A stretch of 32,637 nucleotides of DNA, taken from positions 1 through 32,637 of the forward strand of contig NZ_AUFE01000060.1 of the NCBI RefSeq assembly GCF_000426345.1, given 5' to 3'. This document shows positions 1-7,708 of this stretch, one piece after another. The translations under genes and the position numbers were made by a program. A model generated the notes under the pieces. That model had not been told where the DNA came from. It saw only the letters and a program-made list of their open reading frames with translations, and searched no databases. This DNA comes from Cupriavidus phytohabitans. Lineage in GTDB: Bacteria > Pseudomonadota > Gammaproteobacteria > Burkholderiales > Burkholderiaceae. Each line of letters begins with the position of its first letter. Position 1 is the first letter of the stretch.

Positions 1-199
1 GATCCAGCCGAATCCATTTGCGCAGTTGATTGGCATTGACTTGAGCCTTGAGCGCCATGCCTGCCACTGATGCGCCAGGCCGAACACACAGCTCAATCAA
101 ACGCCGCTTGGCAACCGGATCGTAATCGCGTTTCCCATTGCGCCGGACACGCACTACTCGCAGTGGAAAGCAGTCAACATCAACATCGTCAGTGATCAT
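1..199 (-). CDS. tnpA: IS66-family accessory protein TnpA, 5' part only
   Basis: Translating the minus strand from the ATG at 199-197 gives about 66 residues running off the left edge of the window. The sequence contains the block KRDYDPVAKRRLIELC, then RPGASVAGMALK, then NANQLRKWI. This is the helix-turn-helix pattern of the short IS66 protein TnpA: a basic segment, an 'EPGASV..IA' helix and 'NANLLRKW'. TnpA is one of the small accessory proteins encoded ahead of the DDE transposase TnpC and is thought to bind DNA. TnpB and TnpC would lie to the left of the window, so it cannot be said whether the element is intact. Confidence 0.8.
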   Translation of the reverse strand, partial: MITDDVDVDCFPLRVVRVRRNGKRDYDPVAKRRLIELCVRPGASVAGMALKAQVNANQLRKWIRLD

Positions 200-202
200 G
201 GT

Positions 203-231
203 TTGCGTCCGCAAAGTGTTTGCGGACGCAA
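203..231. repeat. Perfect 13-bp inverted repeat inside the IS66 leader
   Basis: TTGCGTCCGCAAA (203-215) and TTTGCGGACGCAA (219-231) are exact reverse complements separated by GTG. The hairpin lies between the IS end and the tnpA start codon, four bases upstream of the ATG on the minus strand. In a transcript it would sequester the tnpA ribosome-binding region, so it may limit transposase expression. That role is inference. Confidence 0.7.
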
Positions 232-307
232 GCCTGCCAAGACTCACCCTATAAAACTAGGACGCTGTTTCTCGGTCGCTTACCTTCAACTTACAGTGAG
301 AGAGAAA

Positions 308-655
308 GTGAAAGACAAGCTACTGATGCTTCGCCCCGGTTTTACTCAAGGGACGGAAGGCCCCTTCTATTGCGGCGATGCAGTTGCCATCGAAGGTCTG
401 CTTAGCTTTTTTCCGCAGTTGCGCAGCCAGATTGACGTCGAATACATCGCTGCGCCGCGGCCTCGCAAAGCAATTGTCGACCTGATCGGTGAGGCAAACC
501 AGTCCGCCCCTGTTCTGGTGCTCAGCGCTGGACGGGAGCCAGTCGACAACAGCGTAGAGATTCGCATGCACGGTCAAACGCGATTCGTCGACTCGCCCGA
601 CCATATCCGTCGATACCTCTCATCGCAATATGGCGTAGCGCACTCAACTTCCTGA
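308..655 (+). CDS. DUF3088 family protein
   Basis: The predicted protein has 115 residues and starts KDKLLMLRPGF. It continues with FYCGDAVAIEGLLSFFP, VEYIAAPRPRKAIVDLIGE, NQSAPVLVL and a C-terminal RFVDSPDHIRRYLS block. This order (LRPGF; YC...IEG.L..FP; PRPR..vi...GE.NQS.P.LVL; ...I..yL) is that of the small uncharacterised DUF3088 family, which is thioredoxin-fold-like in appearance; the biochemical function is unknown. An upstream in-frame ATG at 203 lies inside the IS66 element and its hairpin, so I chose the GTG at 308, which has an AGAGAGA stretch a few bases before it and matches the usual family N-terminus. The gene looks complete, but its native promoter was probably displaced by the insertion 24 bases upstream. 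Confidence 0.7.
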   Translation: MKDKLLMLRPGFTQGTEGPFYCGDAVAIEGLLSFFPQLRSQIDVEYIAAPRPRKAIVDLIGEANQSAPVLVLSAGREPVDNSVEIRMHGQTRFVDSPDHIRRYLSSQYGVAHSTS

Positions 656-764
656 CCTCCGCCCGACTCTGACTCTCGTGCGCGGAGCAGGTGTAACAGG
701 TTTCGCGCCCGGTCCAACCTATTGCCGCGACTGAAGTCGCACAACTGAGCGACCGATGCGCGCG

Positions 765-830
765 GCGTGCTGCGTGCTGCGTGCTGCGTGCTGCGTGCTG
801 CGTGCTGCGTGCTGCGTGCTGCGTGCTGCG
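765..830. repeat. Heptanucleotide tandem repeat, nine perfect copies
   Basis: The 7-base unit GTGCTGC is repeated exactly nine times from 767 to 829. The length is not a multiple of three, so each unit gained or lost would shift any frame crossing it. Open frames across it translate to low-complexity Cys/Ala/Leu/Arg strings and are not convincing genes. The rest of the 656-974 gap, between the DUF3088 gene and the end of the oxidoreductase gene, holds only a short palindrome (GCGACT-GA-AGTCGC, 727-740) and no gene I can support. Confidence 0.95.
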
Positions 831-974
831 CCCAAGCCGATGCAGCACAGGCGCACGTGTTCCGTGCTGCACAAAATATTGAGTAGGAAGCTGCTTGCGA
901 GCTTTATCGGGGTGCCGATGACTTTTTTTGCTCGAAACTCCATGTGCGTGGAGAAATGGTCTTCGCCCCCCGCT

Positions 975-3308
975 TTAGCCGGCCAGCGGCGACACCTGCG
1001 GCGCGTCGAAGGCACGAACCTCCGGCGGTTCCCCGTTGGACCACGGCGCGATCTCGACCAGCGCGGAATGCGCGCTGGACCCCTGGGCCAGGCGGGAGGT
1101 GCCGCGGTCCATCGTCAGGACGTTGGGATTGCCGTGGCGTTCAAGCGAACTGTCGCTCGCATCGAACCAGGCACCGGTCGACATCACCACAACGCCGCGT
1201 ATCAGTGCATCGTCCAGACGCGCGCCGGCCAGGCATGCCCCGCGCTCGTTGAACACGCGTACGAGTTCGTTTTGCACAATGCCGCGCTCCGCCGCGTCCA
1301 GCGGATGTATATGGATTGCCTGCCGGCCTCTGACCTTCATTGACACGGAGTGGCTACCCGCGTCCAACTGTGAGTGCAGCTTGTCAGCCGGCTGAGACGT
1401 GATGAGGTGCAAAGGCCAGCGCTGGGCTGCGGCATCTCCAAGCCATTCGGCAGGTGGTAGCCAGGACGGATGCGGAGGACAATCCTGATAGCCGAATTCG
1501 CCAATGCGCCGGGAGTAGAGCTCGATCTTTCCACTGGGTGTGCTCAGGGGACTGCCCTGCGGATCGGCACGGAAGTCCGAGAACAGCACGAACGGTGTGC
1601 CAGGCTCCGGCAAGCCGGTGTACCCCTCCTCCCAGAACTGTTCAAATGGCGGAGCTACGAAGCCTGCCCCGGCCCAGCGTTCCACCATGCTGTCGTAGAT
1701 ATGGCGAATCCACGCGAATTCGTCGCGGCCTTCAGTAAACGTGAACTCGCAGCCGGCGCGCAATGCCAGGTCTCGATAGATGTCGAAATCGTTGCGGCTG
1801 CTGTACTGGGGCGGCAGCGCCTGATGCATCGCCAGCACGTACCGGTCTCTTGAGGAGCCCCCGATGTCGTTGCGCTCCAGCGTCGTCGTGGCCGGCAGAA
1901 CGATGTCCGCGCGCCGCGCCGTCGGCGTCCACCAGCTGTCATGCACCACGATCGTCTCCGGCACTTGCCAGGCCCGTGCCAGTCGGTTCAGGTCCTGGTG
2001 GTGGTGGAAGGGGTTGCCGCCGGCCCAATACACCATGCGTGTATCCGGATAGATACCTTCGCGGCCGTTGAAGTCGTAACGCTGCCCGGGGTGCAGAAGC
2101 ATGTCCGAAATACGCGCGGCGGGGATGGTGCTGCGCGCGGGATTGGCACCCGCGCCCATCTCCGGGGCCGCGACGTCGGGCCGGGGCGTTCCGGCGCCGT
2201 TGATGGAGCCATGCCCGAACGCAAAGCCGCCGCCCGGCAGACCGATCTGCCCCAACATCGAGGCCAGCGCGATGCTGGCCCAGTACGGCTGTTCGCCATG
2301 ATGGGCGCGCTGCAACGACCATGTGCAGTTCAACATCGTGCGCCGCCGGGCGGCTTCCGCGGCCAGTTCGATGATGGTCTCGGCCGGCACCGCGCAGATC
2401 GACTCCGCCCAGCGGGCGTCCTTTGTCAGGCCGTCGTTGCGGCCCAGCAGATATGCCGCGAACGCGTCGAAGCCCTCGCAATAGCGCGAAAGAAAATCCG
2501 CTGCGTGCAGGCCGCGCGTCAGTAGGGTGTGCGCCATGCCCAGCATCAGCGCGGTGTCAGTGTTGGGCCGGATGGGCACCCATCGGGCCTGCAGGCCGTC
2601 GGGTATGTCCGCGCGTGTCGGGCTGACGACAACAAACTTCACTTTCGAGCCCTTTGCGCGTTCGATCCACTCGTGCGAACTGTGCGCACCCGCGCCGCCG
2701 GAAGTGATCTGGGTGTTGCGTAGTGGCAGGCCGCCAAAGGCGATGAACAGCTCTGTGTGTTCAAGAACGCTGCGCCAGTCCGTCACTCTTCCCGTGACCG
2801 GTTTGTAGGTGCCAATCACATGGGGCAACAGGAACTGCGCGGCGCCCCAGCTGTAATTGCCCGCCTGCGTGGTACATCCCCCGCCTGCGAACAGAAAGCG
2901 GTGCGTCAGCGTGCGGGCATGATGCAGGCGCCCGGCGGAGGACCATCCGTAGGAACCGCCAAAAACGGAAGCATCGCCGTGTTCGCCGCGCACCCGCGCC
3001 AGCTCGCCGGCCACCAGATCCAGCGCGGTATCCCAGTCAACCTCCACGAACGCATCGTTACCCCGCTCGCTGCGCTCCGCGTTCTCGCGCTTGCGCAGCC
3101 AGCCGCGCCGAACCGCAGGCCGGCGGATCCGCAGTGGCGAATGGACCATGCCTGGCATGGATTGCAGGATCGGTGAAGGCGCGCTGTCGCAGAGAAACGG
3201 CTCGCACGCGACGAGCCTCCCCCCTTCTACGACCGCCGTATATGCACCCCAGTGCGAAAGCGTGGGAAAGCGGCTGCGGACATCGGCAGCAGCAAGCGTA
3301 GTTGTCAT
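975..3308 (-). CDS. Molybdopterin-dependent S/N-oxide reductase (BisC/TorA/DorA family)
   Basis: The protein has 777 residues from the ATG at 3308, which follows a strong GGAGGAGAC ribosome-binding site; the longer frame to 3386 would add an unconserved tail. It opens at the family motif LSHWGAY and has GGSYGWSSAGRLHHA at residues 118-131, where the second Ser (about 124) aligns with the molybdenum-ligand serine of DMSO/TMAO reductases. Further family landmarks are PTRAD, WAGGNPFHHHQDLNRL, and DSWWTPTARRADIVLPATT. The C-terminal third is the usual MGD-binding domain, with HLITSQPADKLHSQLD and GMK-like SMKVRGR segments. There is no twin-arginine leader, so it is probably cytoplasmic like biotin sulfoxide reductase BisC, not periplasmic like TorA. 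It would reduce an S- or N-oxide using bis-MGD. It is divergent from the C-S lyase gene at 3516, hinting that the substrate is a sulfoxide of an amino acid. The exact substrate cannot be read from sequence. Confidence 0.88.
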   Translation of the reverse strand: MTTTLAAADVRSRFPTLSHWGAYTAVVEGGRLVACEPFLCDSAPSPILQSMPGMVHSPLRIRRPAVRRGWLRKRENAERSERGNDAFVEVDWDTALDLVAGELARVRGEHGDASVFGGSYGWSSAGRLHHARTLTHRFLFAGGGCTTQAGNYSWGAAQFLLPHVIGTYKPVTGRVTDWRSVLEHTELFIAFGGLPLRNTQITSGGAGAHSSHEWIERAKGSKVKFVVVSPTRADIPDGLQARWVPIRPNTDTALMLGMAHTLLTRGLHAADFLSRYCEGFDAFAAYLLGRNDGLTKDARWAESICAVPAETIIELAAEAARRRTMLNCTWSLQRAHHGEQPYWASIALASMLGQIGLPGGGFAFGHGSINGAGTPRPDVAAPEMGAGANPARSTIPAARISDMLLHPGQRYDFNGREGIYPDTRMVYWAGGNPFHHHQDLNRLARAWQVPETIVVHDSWWTPTARRADIVLPATTTLERNDIGGSSRDRYVLAMHQALPPQYSSRNDFDIYRDLALRAGCEFTFTEGRDEFAWIRHIYDSMVERWAGAGFVAPPFEQFWEEGYTGLPEPGTPFVLFSDFRADPQGSPLSTPSGKIELYSRRIGEFGYQDCPPHPSWLPPAEWLGDAAAQRWPLHLITSQPADKLHSQLDAGSHSVSMKVRGRQAIHIHPLDAAERGIVQNELVRVFNERGACLAGARLDDALIRGVVVMSTGAWFDASDSSLERHGNPNVLTMDRGTSRLAQGSSAHSALVEIAPWSNGEPPEVRAFDAPQVSPLAG

Positions 3309-3515
3309 GTTGGTCTCCTCCACCGGAATACAGACGCTCGCTACGAGCGGCGCAAGCGCCCAATGTTGGGCGAGCCACGCGAGCATTTTTTTCTCTTTTG
3401 GACGGAATACGCCAATTAAATGAGATGAATTTGCTCAGGGCGCATCCCTAAGCTGGTCGACATTCCAGCGGCAATCACCAACATGGAAGCCGCACCGCTC
3501 AGCCACGGAGATCCG
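3309..3515. promoter_or_regulatory. Divergent promoter region with three clustered inverted repeats
   Basis: This 207-base region separates the minus-strand oxidoreductase from the plus-strand metC-like gene. It contains CGCTCG-CTA-CGAGCG (3335-3349), GGCGC-AA-GCGCC (3349-3360) and CGCCCAA-TG-TTGGGCG (3357-3372), back to back or overlapping. They fall 27-64 bases upstream of the oxidoreductase start codon, so they could be operator sites or leader hairpins. An A/T-rich tract follows at 3386-3430. No regulator gene is adjacent to this cluster, so the cognate factor, if any, is elsewhere. Confidence 0.5.
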
Positions 3516-4745
3516 ATGAAAGAAAGCACTCAGTTAGTTTGCGCTGGCCGCCACCCCGAGCGGTTCGGCGGGGTCGTCAACACGCCGATCTTCAGGGCAT
3601 CGACCATCCTCGCCGGGTCGATGGCCGAATGGGAGGAAATGAAGCGCGCCCGCGCCGCGGAAGAGCCTGGCGCGACGACCTATGGCCGCTACGGCACGCC
3701 CACGACCCATGCGCTGGAAGAGGCCGTTGCCGCGCTGGAGGGTGGATACCGGTCGCTCGTGTTTCCGTCCGGCCTCGCGGCGATCAGTACCGCGTTGACG
3801 GCGCTGCTGTCGGCCGGCGACCACGTGTTGGTCACTGACAGCGCTTATTCTCCAACACGCGCTTTCATGGAGCGTGTCCGGACGCGCTTTGGCGTCGAAG
3901 TCGAGACCTACGATCCCGCTGGCGGCACACCGATCGAGACATTGCTGCGACCCAACACGCGTGTCGTGTACGTCGAATCGCCGGGGTCGGAAACCCTCGA
4001 CATCCAAGACATCCCGGCCATCTCGGCAGCGGCGCGTCGACATGGCGCCGTCGTGGTCATGGACAACACGTGGGGAACGCCGCTCTACTTCAAACCGTTC
4101 TCCCACGGCGTCGACGTTTCGATCCAGGCCGCCACCAAGTACATCGTCGGCCATTCCGATGCCATGCTTGGCGTGGTCACCTGCAATAGGGATACCTGGC
4201 CGCTGATCAAGCAGACCACTCAGGACATGGGTCAGACTGCCGGTCCGGACGACGTCTACCTGGCACTGCGCGGCCTGCGCACGATGGCGGTCCGGCTCCA
4301 GCGCCACTGGGAATCAGGACTGCGCGTTGCCCTATGGCTGGAGCGGCAGCCGCAAGTCGAGGCAGTGCTGCATCCCGCACTGCCGTCCCATCCGGGCCAT
4401 GGGCTGTGGAAGCGCGACTTCACAGGCGCCTGCGGTCTCTTTTCCGTTGTGTTGCGCACGAACTCCAAAGGTTCACTCGCAGCCTTCATCGACGCGCTGG
4501 AGCACTTTGGCCTGGGGGTTTCCTGGGGCGGCTATGAAAGCCTCGCCATCCCCTTCACGCCGGGAAAGCACTGCACCGGCGCGCGCTGGCCGTATCAAGG
4601 GCAGGCCGTGCGCCTGCATGTGGGTCTCGAAGACCCGCAAGACCTCATCGACGATCTGCAGCGCGGCCTGATGGCGCTTTCCGCGCATGCTTCCACCCTG
4701 GAGGCATTGCAAGACGCCCAGGCCGACCAGGCTTGCCCGACCTGA
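3516..4745 (+). CDS. PLP-dependent cystathionine beta-lyase-type C-S lyase (MetC-like)
   Basis: The protein has 409 residues, typical of the Cys/Met-metabolism PLP family. The order is GGVVNTPIFRASTI, TTYGRYGTPT (residues 54-63, phosphate-binding Tyr/Arg region), FPSGLAAIS, YVESPGSETLDIQDI, VVMDNTWGTP, and ATKYIVGHSD with the Schiff-base Lys at about 208. The TKY-VGHSDAM signature is that of MetC-like beta-lyases more than gamma-synthases. The expected reaction is beta-elimination of an S-substituted cysteine to pyruvate, ammonia and a thiol. The start at 3516 has GGAG seven bases upstream; an in-frame ATG at 3483 is possible but lacks a comparable site. Next to a sulfoxide-type reductase and catabolic genes, a role in catabolism of an S-alkyl-cysteine derivative, not methionine synthesis, is plausible but inferred. 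Confidence 0.85.
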   Translation: MKESTQLVCAGRHPERFGGVVNTPIFRASTILAGSMAEWEEMKRARAAEEPGATTYGRYGTPTTHALEEAVAALEGGYRSLVFPSGLAAISTALTALLSAGDHVLVTDSAYSPTRAFMERVRTRFGVEVETYDPAGGTPIETLLRPNTRVVYVESPGSETLDIQDIPAISAAARRHGAVVVMDNTWGTPLYFKPFSHGVDVSIQAATKYIVGHSDAMLGVVTCNRDTWPLIKQTTQDMGQTAGPDDVYLALRGLRTMAVRLQRHWESGLRVALWLERQPQVEAVLHPALPSHPGHGLWKRDFTGACGLFSVVLRTNSKGSLAAFIDALEHFGLGVSWGGYESLAIPFTPGKHCTGARWPYQGQAVRLHVGLEDPQDLIDDLQRGLMALSAHASTLEALQDAQADQACPT

Positions 4746-4762
4746 ACGACAACGCAGCCTAA

Positions 4763-4778
4763 GCCGGGTTCTCCCGGC
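4763..4778 (+). promoter_or_regulatory. Small hairpin between the lyase and aldolase genes
   Basis: GCCGGG-TTCT-CCCGGC forms a perfect six-pair stem with a four-base loop, 18 bases after the lyase stop codon and 35 bases before the aldolase start. There is no following T-run, so it is not a classic terminator. It may act as an mRNA-stability or attenuation element. Confidence 0.3.
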
Positions 4779-4813
4779 AGTTCCCCCTACACGAATCTAC
4801 GACGGAGACAGAC

Positions 4814-5749
4814 ATGAGCAAGATGAAGATTGAAGGATCCTTTGTCGCCCTGATCACCCCCTTTGCCAAGGACGGCAGCCCGGACTTTGGCGCCTTTCGC
4901 GATCTGCTGGATTTCCAGGAACGCCACGGCACCTCGGCGGTGCTGATCATGGGATCCACAGGCGAGGTCTCGATGCTCTCGCAAAAAGAGCGCGAGGCCA
5001 TCATCGTGGAAACCGCGAAGATGAAGACCGGCAAGATGAAGTTGTTCTATGGTTGCACCGGCAACAACACCCAGACCACCAAGGACTATCTGCGTTTTGC
5101 CAGGGCCAACGGCGCGGATGGCGCCATCATCGCCGCGCCCGCCTACATCTGCGCGCCGGAGGCCGATATCGAAAGCTACTTCCTGGAAGTGGCCGACGAA
5201 ACCGACCTGCCCCTTGGCATCTACAACAACCCGCCGCGCGTGAAGACCGACCTGCATTGGGACAGTCTGCTGCGCATCTTCAAGCATCCCAACTATGTTG
5301 TCCACAAGGAGTCGACGACGCGCGTGGGACAGGTAGCGCAAGTGCTGCGCGGCGCGCCGGATGTCTCCGTGATGTGCTGCGACTCGCCCAACCTTGGCCT
5401 GGTCGTGCCAACGATGAGCCTGGGCGGCCATGGCACCGCGAACATGACCGGCAATATCGCCCCCGCGGAGCTGACGCAGATCTCCCGTCCGTGGACATCC
5501 CCCGACACCGCGGCCAGCTTCCACAAGGCCTACCTGCAGAATCTGCAGTTGCTGCACTACGCCTACTCGGCCATCAACCCCGTGGCGATCAAATCGCTGA
5601 TGAAGGCGGTGGGCCTGCCTTCGGGCGAACTGCGCAAGCCGCTCACCGGCCTGGAAGGCGAGCCCCTGCTGCGCGGCCTGCGCGTCATCAAGGAGCTCGA
5701 ACTCGACCGGAAGTACGGCTGGTCGTCGCCGATGCTCAAGGCCGTTTGA
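4814..5749 (+). CDS. Dihydrodipicolinate synthase/N-acetylneuraminate lyase family protein (DapA-like)
   Basis: This 311-residue class I aldolase-family protein has GSTGEVSML (about 48-56, substrate carboxylate-binding loop), IYNNPPR with the catalytic Tyr at about 137, and VVHKEST with the Schiff-base Lys at about 165. The start has GGAG eight bases upstream. The family binds a 2-oxo acid or related carbonyl as an imine and performs aldol cleavage/condensation, dehydration or deamination. Sitting second in a catabolic run, this copy is unlikely to be the housekeeping lysine-biosynthesis enzyme. It could instead process the 2-oxo acid product of the neighbouring dehydrogenase or lyase. Members of this family also serve in hydroxyproline catabolism together with DadA-like dehydrogenases, but the other genes of that route are absent here. 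Confidence 0.85.
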   Translation: MSKMKIEGSFVALITPFAKDGSPDFGAFRDLLDFQERHGTSAVLIMGSTGEVSMLSQKEREAIIVETAKMKTGKMKLFYGCTGNNTQTTKDYLRFARANGADGAIIAAPAYICAPEADIESYFLEVADETDLPLGIYNNPPRVKTDLHWDSLLRIFKHPNYVVHKESTTRVGQVAQVLRGAPDVSVMCCDSPNLGLVVPTMSLGGHGTANMTGNIAPAELTQISRPWTSPDTAASFHKAYLQNLQLLHYAYSAINPVAIKSLMKAVGLPSGELRKPLTGLEGEPLLRGLRVIKELELDRKYGWSSPMLKAV

Positions 5750-5768
5750 ACCGAACCGGGAGCGATCA

Positions 5769-6548
5769 ATGGATCTCGGCATCGCAGGGCGCCATGCACT
5801 CGTCTTCGGCGGGAGCAAGGGCATGGGGCGCGCTTGCGCGCACCAACTGGCGGCGGAAGGCGTGAAGGTATTCATCGCCGCCCGCACGGAGAGCACGCTG
5901 GCCGCGGCGGCCGCGGAAATCGGCGCCGCGACGGGCGGTGATGTCCGCTACGTGGTAGCGGACATCACCACGGACGAGGGGCGCGCCGCCGCGCTGGCGG
6001 CATGTCCTGCCCCCGACATCCTGGTCAACAACGCGGATGGTGCCCCGCCCGGCGATTTTCGCCAGTGGACACCGGCGGACTGGCATGCCGCGATCGATGT
6101 CATGATGCTCGGGCCGATCGACATGATCCGGTGCACCGTTGACGGCATGATCGAACGGCGCTTCGGCCGCATCGTCAATATCGTTTCGCGCAGCGTGAAG
6201 ACGCCGCAGCTGGAGCTGGGCCTGTCCAATGGCGCGCGCTCTGGCCTCGTCGGCTTCGTCGCAGGGCTTGCGCGCCAGACGGTTCGCCACAACGTCACGA
6301 TCAACAACCTGCTCCCGGGCGTGTTCGCGACCGATGCCCAGCGCCGCCACATCGAAGGCATGCTGGAATCGACTGGCAAGAGCTTCGATCAACTCTGGAA
6401 AGAACGCGGCGCCAACAACCCGGCCGGTCGCTATGGCCGGCCGGAAGAGCTCGGCGCACTCTGCGCCTTTATCTGCTCCGGGCAGGCGAGCTATATCTGC
6501 GGTCAGAACATCCTGATTGACGGCGCGGCTTACCCGGGCACCTTCTGA
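5769..6548 (+). CDS. SDR-family oxidoreductase with non-canonical active site
   Basis: The protein has 259 residues and a Rossmann fold. The dinucleotide loop is GGSKGMG (14-20), DVRYVVADIT contains the adenine-site Asp, and DILVNNAD (83-90) matches the NNAG strand. The Ser of the catalytic set is present at about 140 (IVNIVSRS). Where classical SDRs have YxxxK the sequence reads SNGAR (153-157), so both the catalytic Tyr and Lys are replaced (Ser and Arg). It begins 19 bases after the aldolase stop with a GGGAG site, so it is co-transcribed. A subgroup of 3-oxoacyl-ACP-reductase-like SDRs with imperfect tetrads is known. Whether such proteins reduce substrates or only bind them is uncertain. 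Confidence 0.85.
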   Translation: MDLGIAGRHALVFGGSKGMGRACAHQLAAEGVKVFIAARTESTLAAAAAEIGAATGGDVRYVVADITTDEGRAAALAACPAPDILVNNADGAPPGDFRQWTPADWHAAIDVMMLGPIDMIRCTVDGMIERRFGRIVNIVSRSVKTPQLELGLSNGARSGLVGFVAGLARQTVRHNVTINNLLPGVFATDAQRRHIEGMLESTGKSFDQLWKERGANNPAGRYGRPEELGALCAFICSGQASYICGQNILIDGAAYPGTF

Positions 6549-6653
6549 GCCACCGGGTTCACCGAAGCCATTCCAACGCAGCGTCTCGCGCCCCACGTCA
6601 TCGCGCGCGATGGCGCTGCCTTTCCTTGTCCAGCAAGTTACGTTGATCCGGCC

Positions 6654-7685
6654 ATGCAACCACGCCCCCTCACCCAGATCCGTTCCCGCCACATTCCCGT
6701 CGTACGCATGGGCCTCTTCCTCCTGTCCGTCCTGACGTCCGCGGGCGTCGCAAAAGCGGATTCCACGCCTGACAGCGCCTACCCAGTTCGTACGATCACC
6801 ATCGTCGTGCCGCACGCGCCTGGTGGCTCGGTGGACGGCCTTGCGCGCGTGTTCGCGATGAAGCTCGGCCAGGAGCTGAAGCAGACGGTCGTTGTCGACA
6901 ACCGGCCGGGTGCATCGGGCCTTGTCGGGGCCGGCATCGTCGCCCGCGCGGCGCCAGACGGCTACACCCTCTATATCAACGCATCGATCCACAACATCAA
7001 TCCGATGCTCTATCGGAAGACCATCAAGTTCGATGCGGTCAGGGACTTCACCGCCGTCAGCATGCTCGCGCAAGGCGCGCTGATCTTTAGCGTGAATCCG
7101 CAGGTACCGGCGAACTCGCCGCAGGCACTGGCGCGCGCCGTGAAAGCCAACCCCAAGCAGTACAACTTCGCAACAAGCGGCAATGGCTCCGCCGGCCACC
7201 TGGCCCTGTCCCAGTTCATGTATGACAGCGGCATTGCAGACCTGCAGGTGCCCATCGCCCTGTACAAGGGCGGCGGTCCGGCGCTGACCGACGTCATGAG
7301 CGGCCAGGCCCAGGGGATGATGGATCCCATGCTCTCGTCGCTGCCCGGGGTCAAGGCCGGCAAGCTGCGCGCGATCGCGGTGACCGGGCGAGCGCGCAGC
7401 CCGTTGCTGCCGGATGTCCCGACCATGCAGGAAGCGGGATTCAAGAACTTCGAGTTCTATTCCTGGTATGGCCTGTGGGCGCCGGCCAGGCTGCCCGATG
7501 GGATCAGGAAGAAGCTCGACAGCGCCTCGGCCAGGATCATGTCGTCGCCGGACATCAAGGATCGCCTGAACGGACTGGGATTCGAGAGTGCCTACAAGGA
7601 TGGCGGCGAATTCGAGAAATATATCGACAGCGAAACCAGGCGCTATCGCGCGATCATCGATCGCGCGCATATCACGGCCGACTGA
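6654..7685 (+). CDS. Bug/TctC-family periplasmic solute-binding protein
   Basis: The protein has 343 residues with an N-terminal signal sequence (basic start, hydrophobic MGLFLLSVLTSAGVAKA, likely cleavage near residue 36). After this comes the Bug signature YPVRTITIVVPHAPGGSVDG, then VVDNRPGASGLVGAGIVARA, DGYTL, YKGGGPALTDVMSGQAQ, LRAIAVTG and LPDVPTMQEAG. Bug proteins bind small carboxylates or amino acids in the periplasm. Genes for the membrane partners TctA and TctB are not present, as is common for orphan Bug proteins in Burkholderiales. It probably delivers the compound degraded by the surrounding enzymes. The start at 6654 has no strong ribosome-binding site; Met19 at 6708 is an alternative that shortens the signal region. 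Confidence 0.88.
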   Translation: MQPRPLTQIRSRHIPVVRMGLFLLSVLTSAGVAKADSTPDSAYPVRTITIVVPHAPGGSVDGLARVFAMKLGQELKQTVVVDNRPGASGLVGAGIVARAAPDGYTLYINASIHNINPMLYRKTIKFDAVRDFTAVSMLAQGALIFSVNPQVPANSPQALARAVKANPKQYNFATSGNGSAGHLALSQFMYDSGIADLQVPIALYKGGGPALTDVMSGQAQGMMDPMLSSLPGVKAGKLRAIAVTGRARSPLLPDVPTMQEAGFKNFEFYSWYGLWAPARLPDGIRKKLDSASARIMSSPDIKDRLNGLGFESAYKDGGEFEKYIDSETRRYRAIIDRAHITAD

Positions 7686-7708
7686 ATCTTTGGAACGGGG
7701 CAGCAGAC

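Larger units (their letters stand above)
1..283 (-). mobile_element. End of an IS66-family insertion sequence (partial)
   Basis: The minus strand carries the 5' part of an IS66 tnpA gene. About 80 bases upstream of its start codon, the minus-strand sequence begins GTAAGCGACCGAG (reading down from 283). IS66-family terminal inverted repeats characteristically begin with GTAA, so the element boundary is placed at 283. IS66 insertions usually duplicate 8 bp, so 284-291 is the expected target duplication. The other end lies outside the window, so this cannot be checked here. The element sits 24 bases upstream of the GTG start of the DUF3088-like gene and may have replaced its promoter. Confidence 0.75.

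Noticed and set aside
756..1343. Long plus-strand frame beginning in the heptamer repeat
   Set aside because: It begins in low-complexity repeat, then runs antisense to the well-supported oxidoreductase gene. No motif or ribosome-binding site.
4787..5896. Long minus-strand frame over the DapA-like gene
   Set aside because: Antisense shadow. The plus strand has the catalytic Tyr and Lys motifs in order.
7655..7675. GCGCGATC-ATC-GATCGCGC palindrome at the end of the Bug gene
   Set aside because: It lies inside the coding sequence, 10 bases before the stop, and no T-run follows. Likely a codon-composition effect in a high-GC gene.
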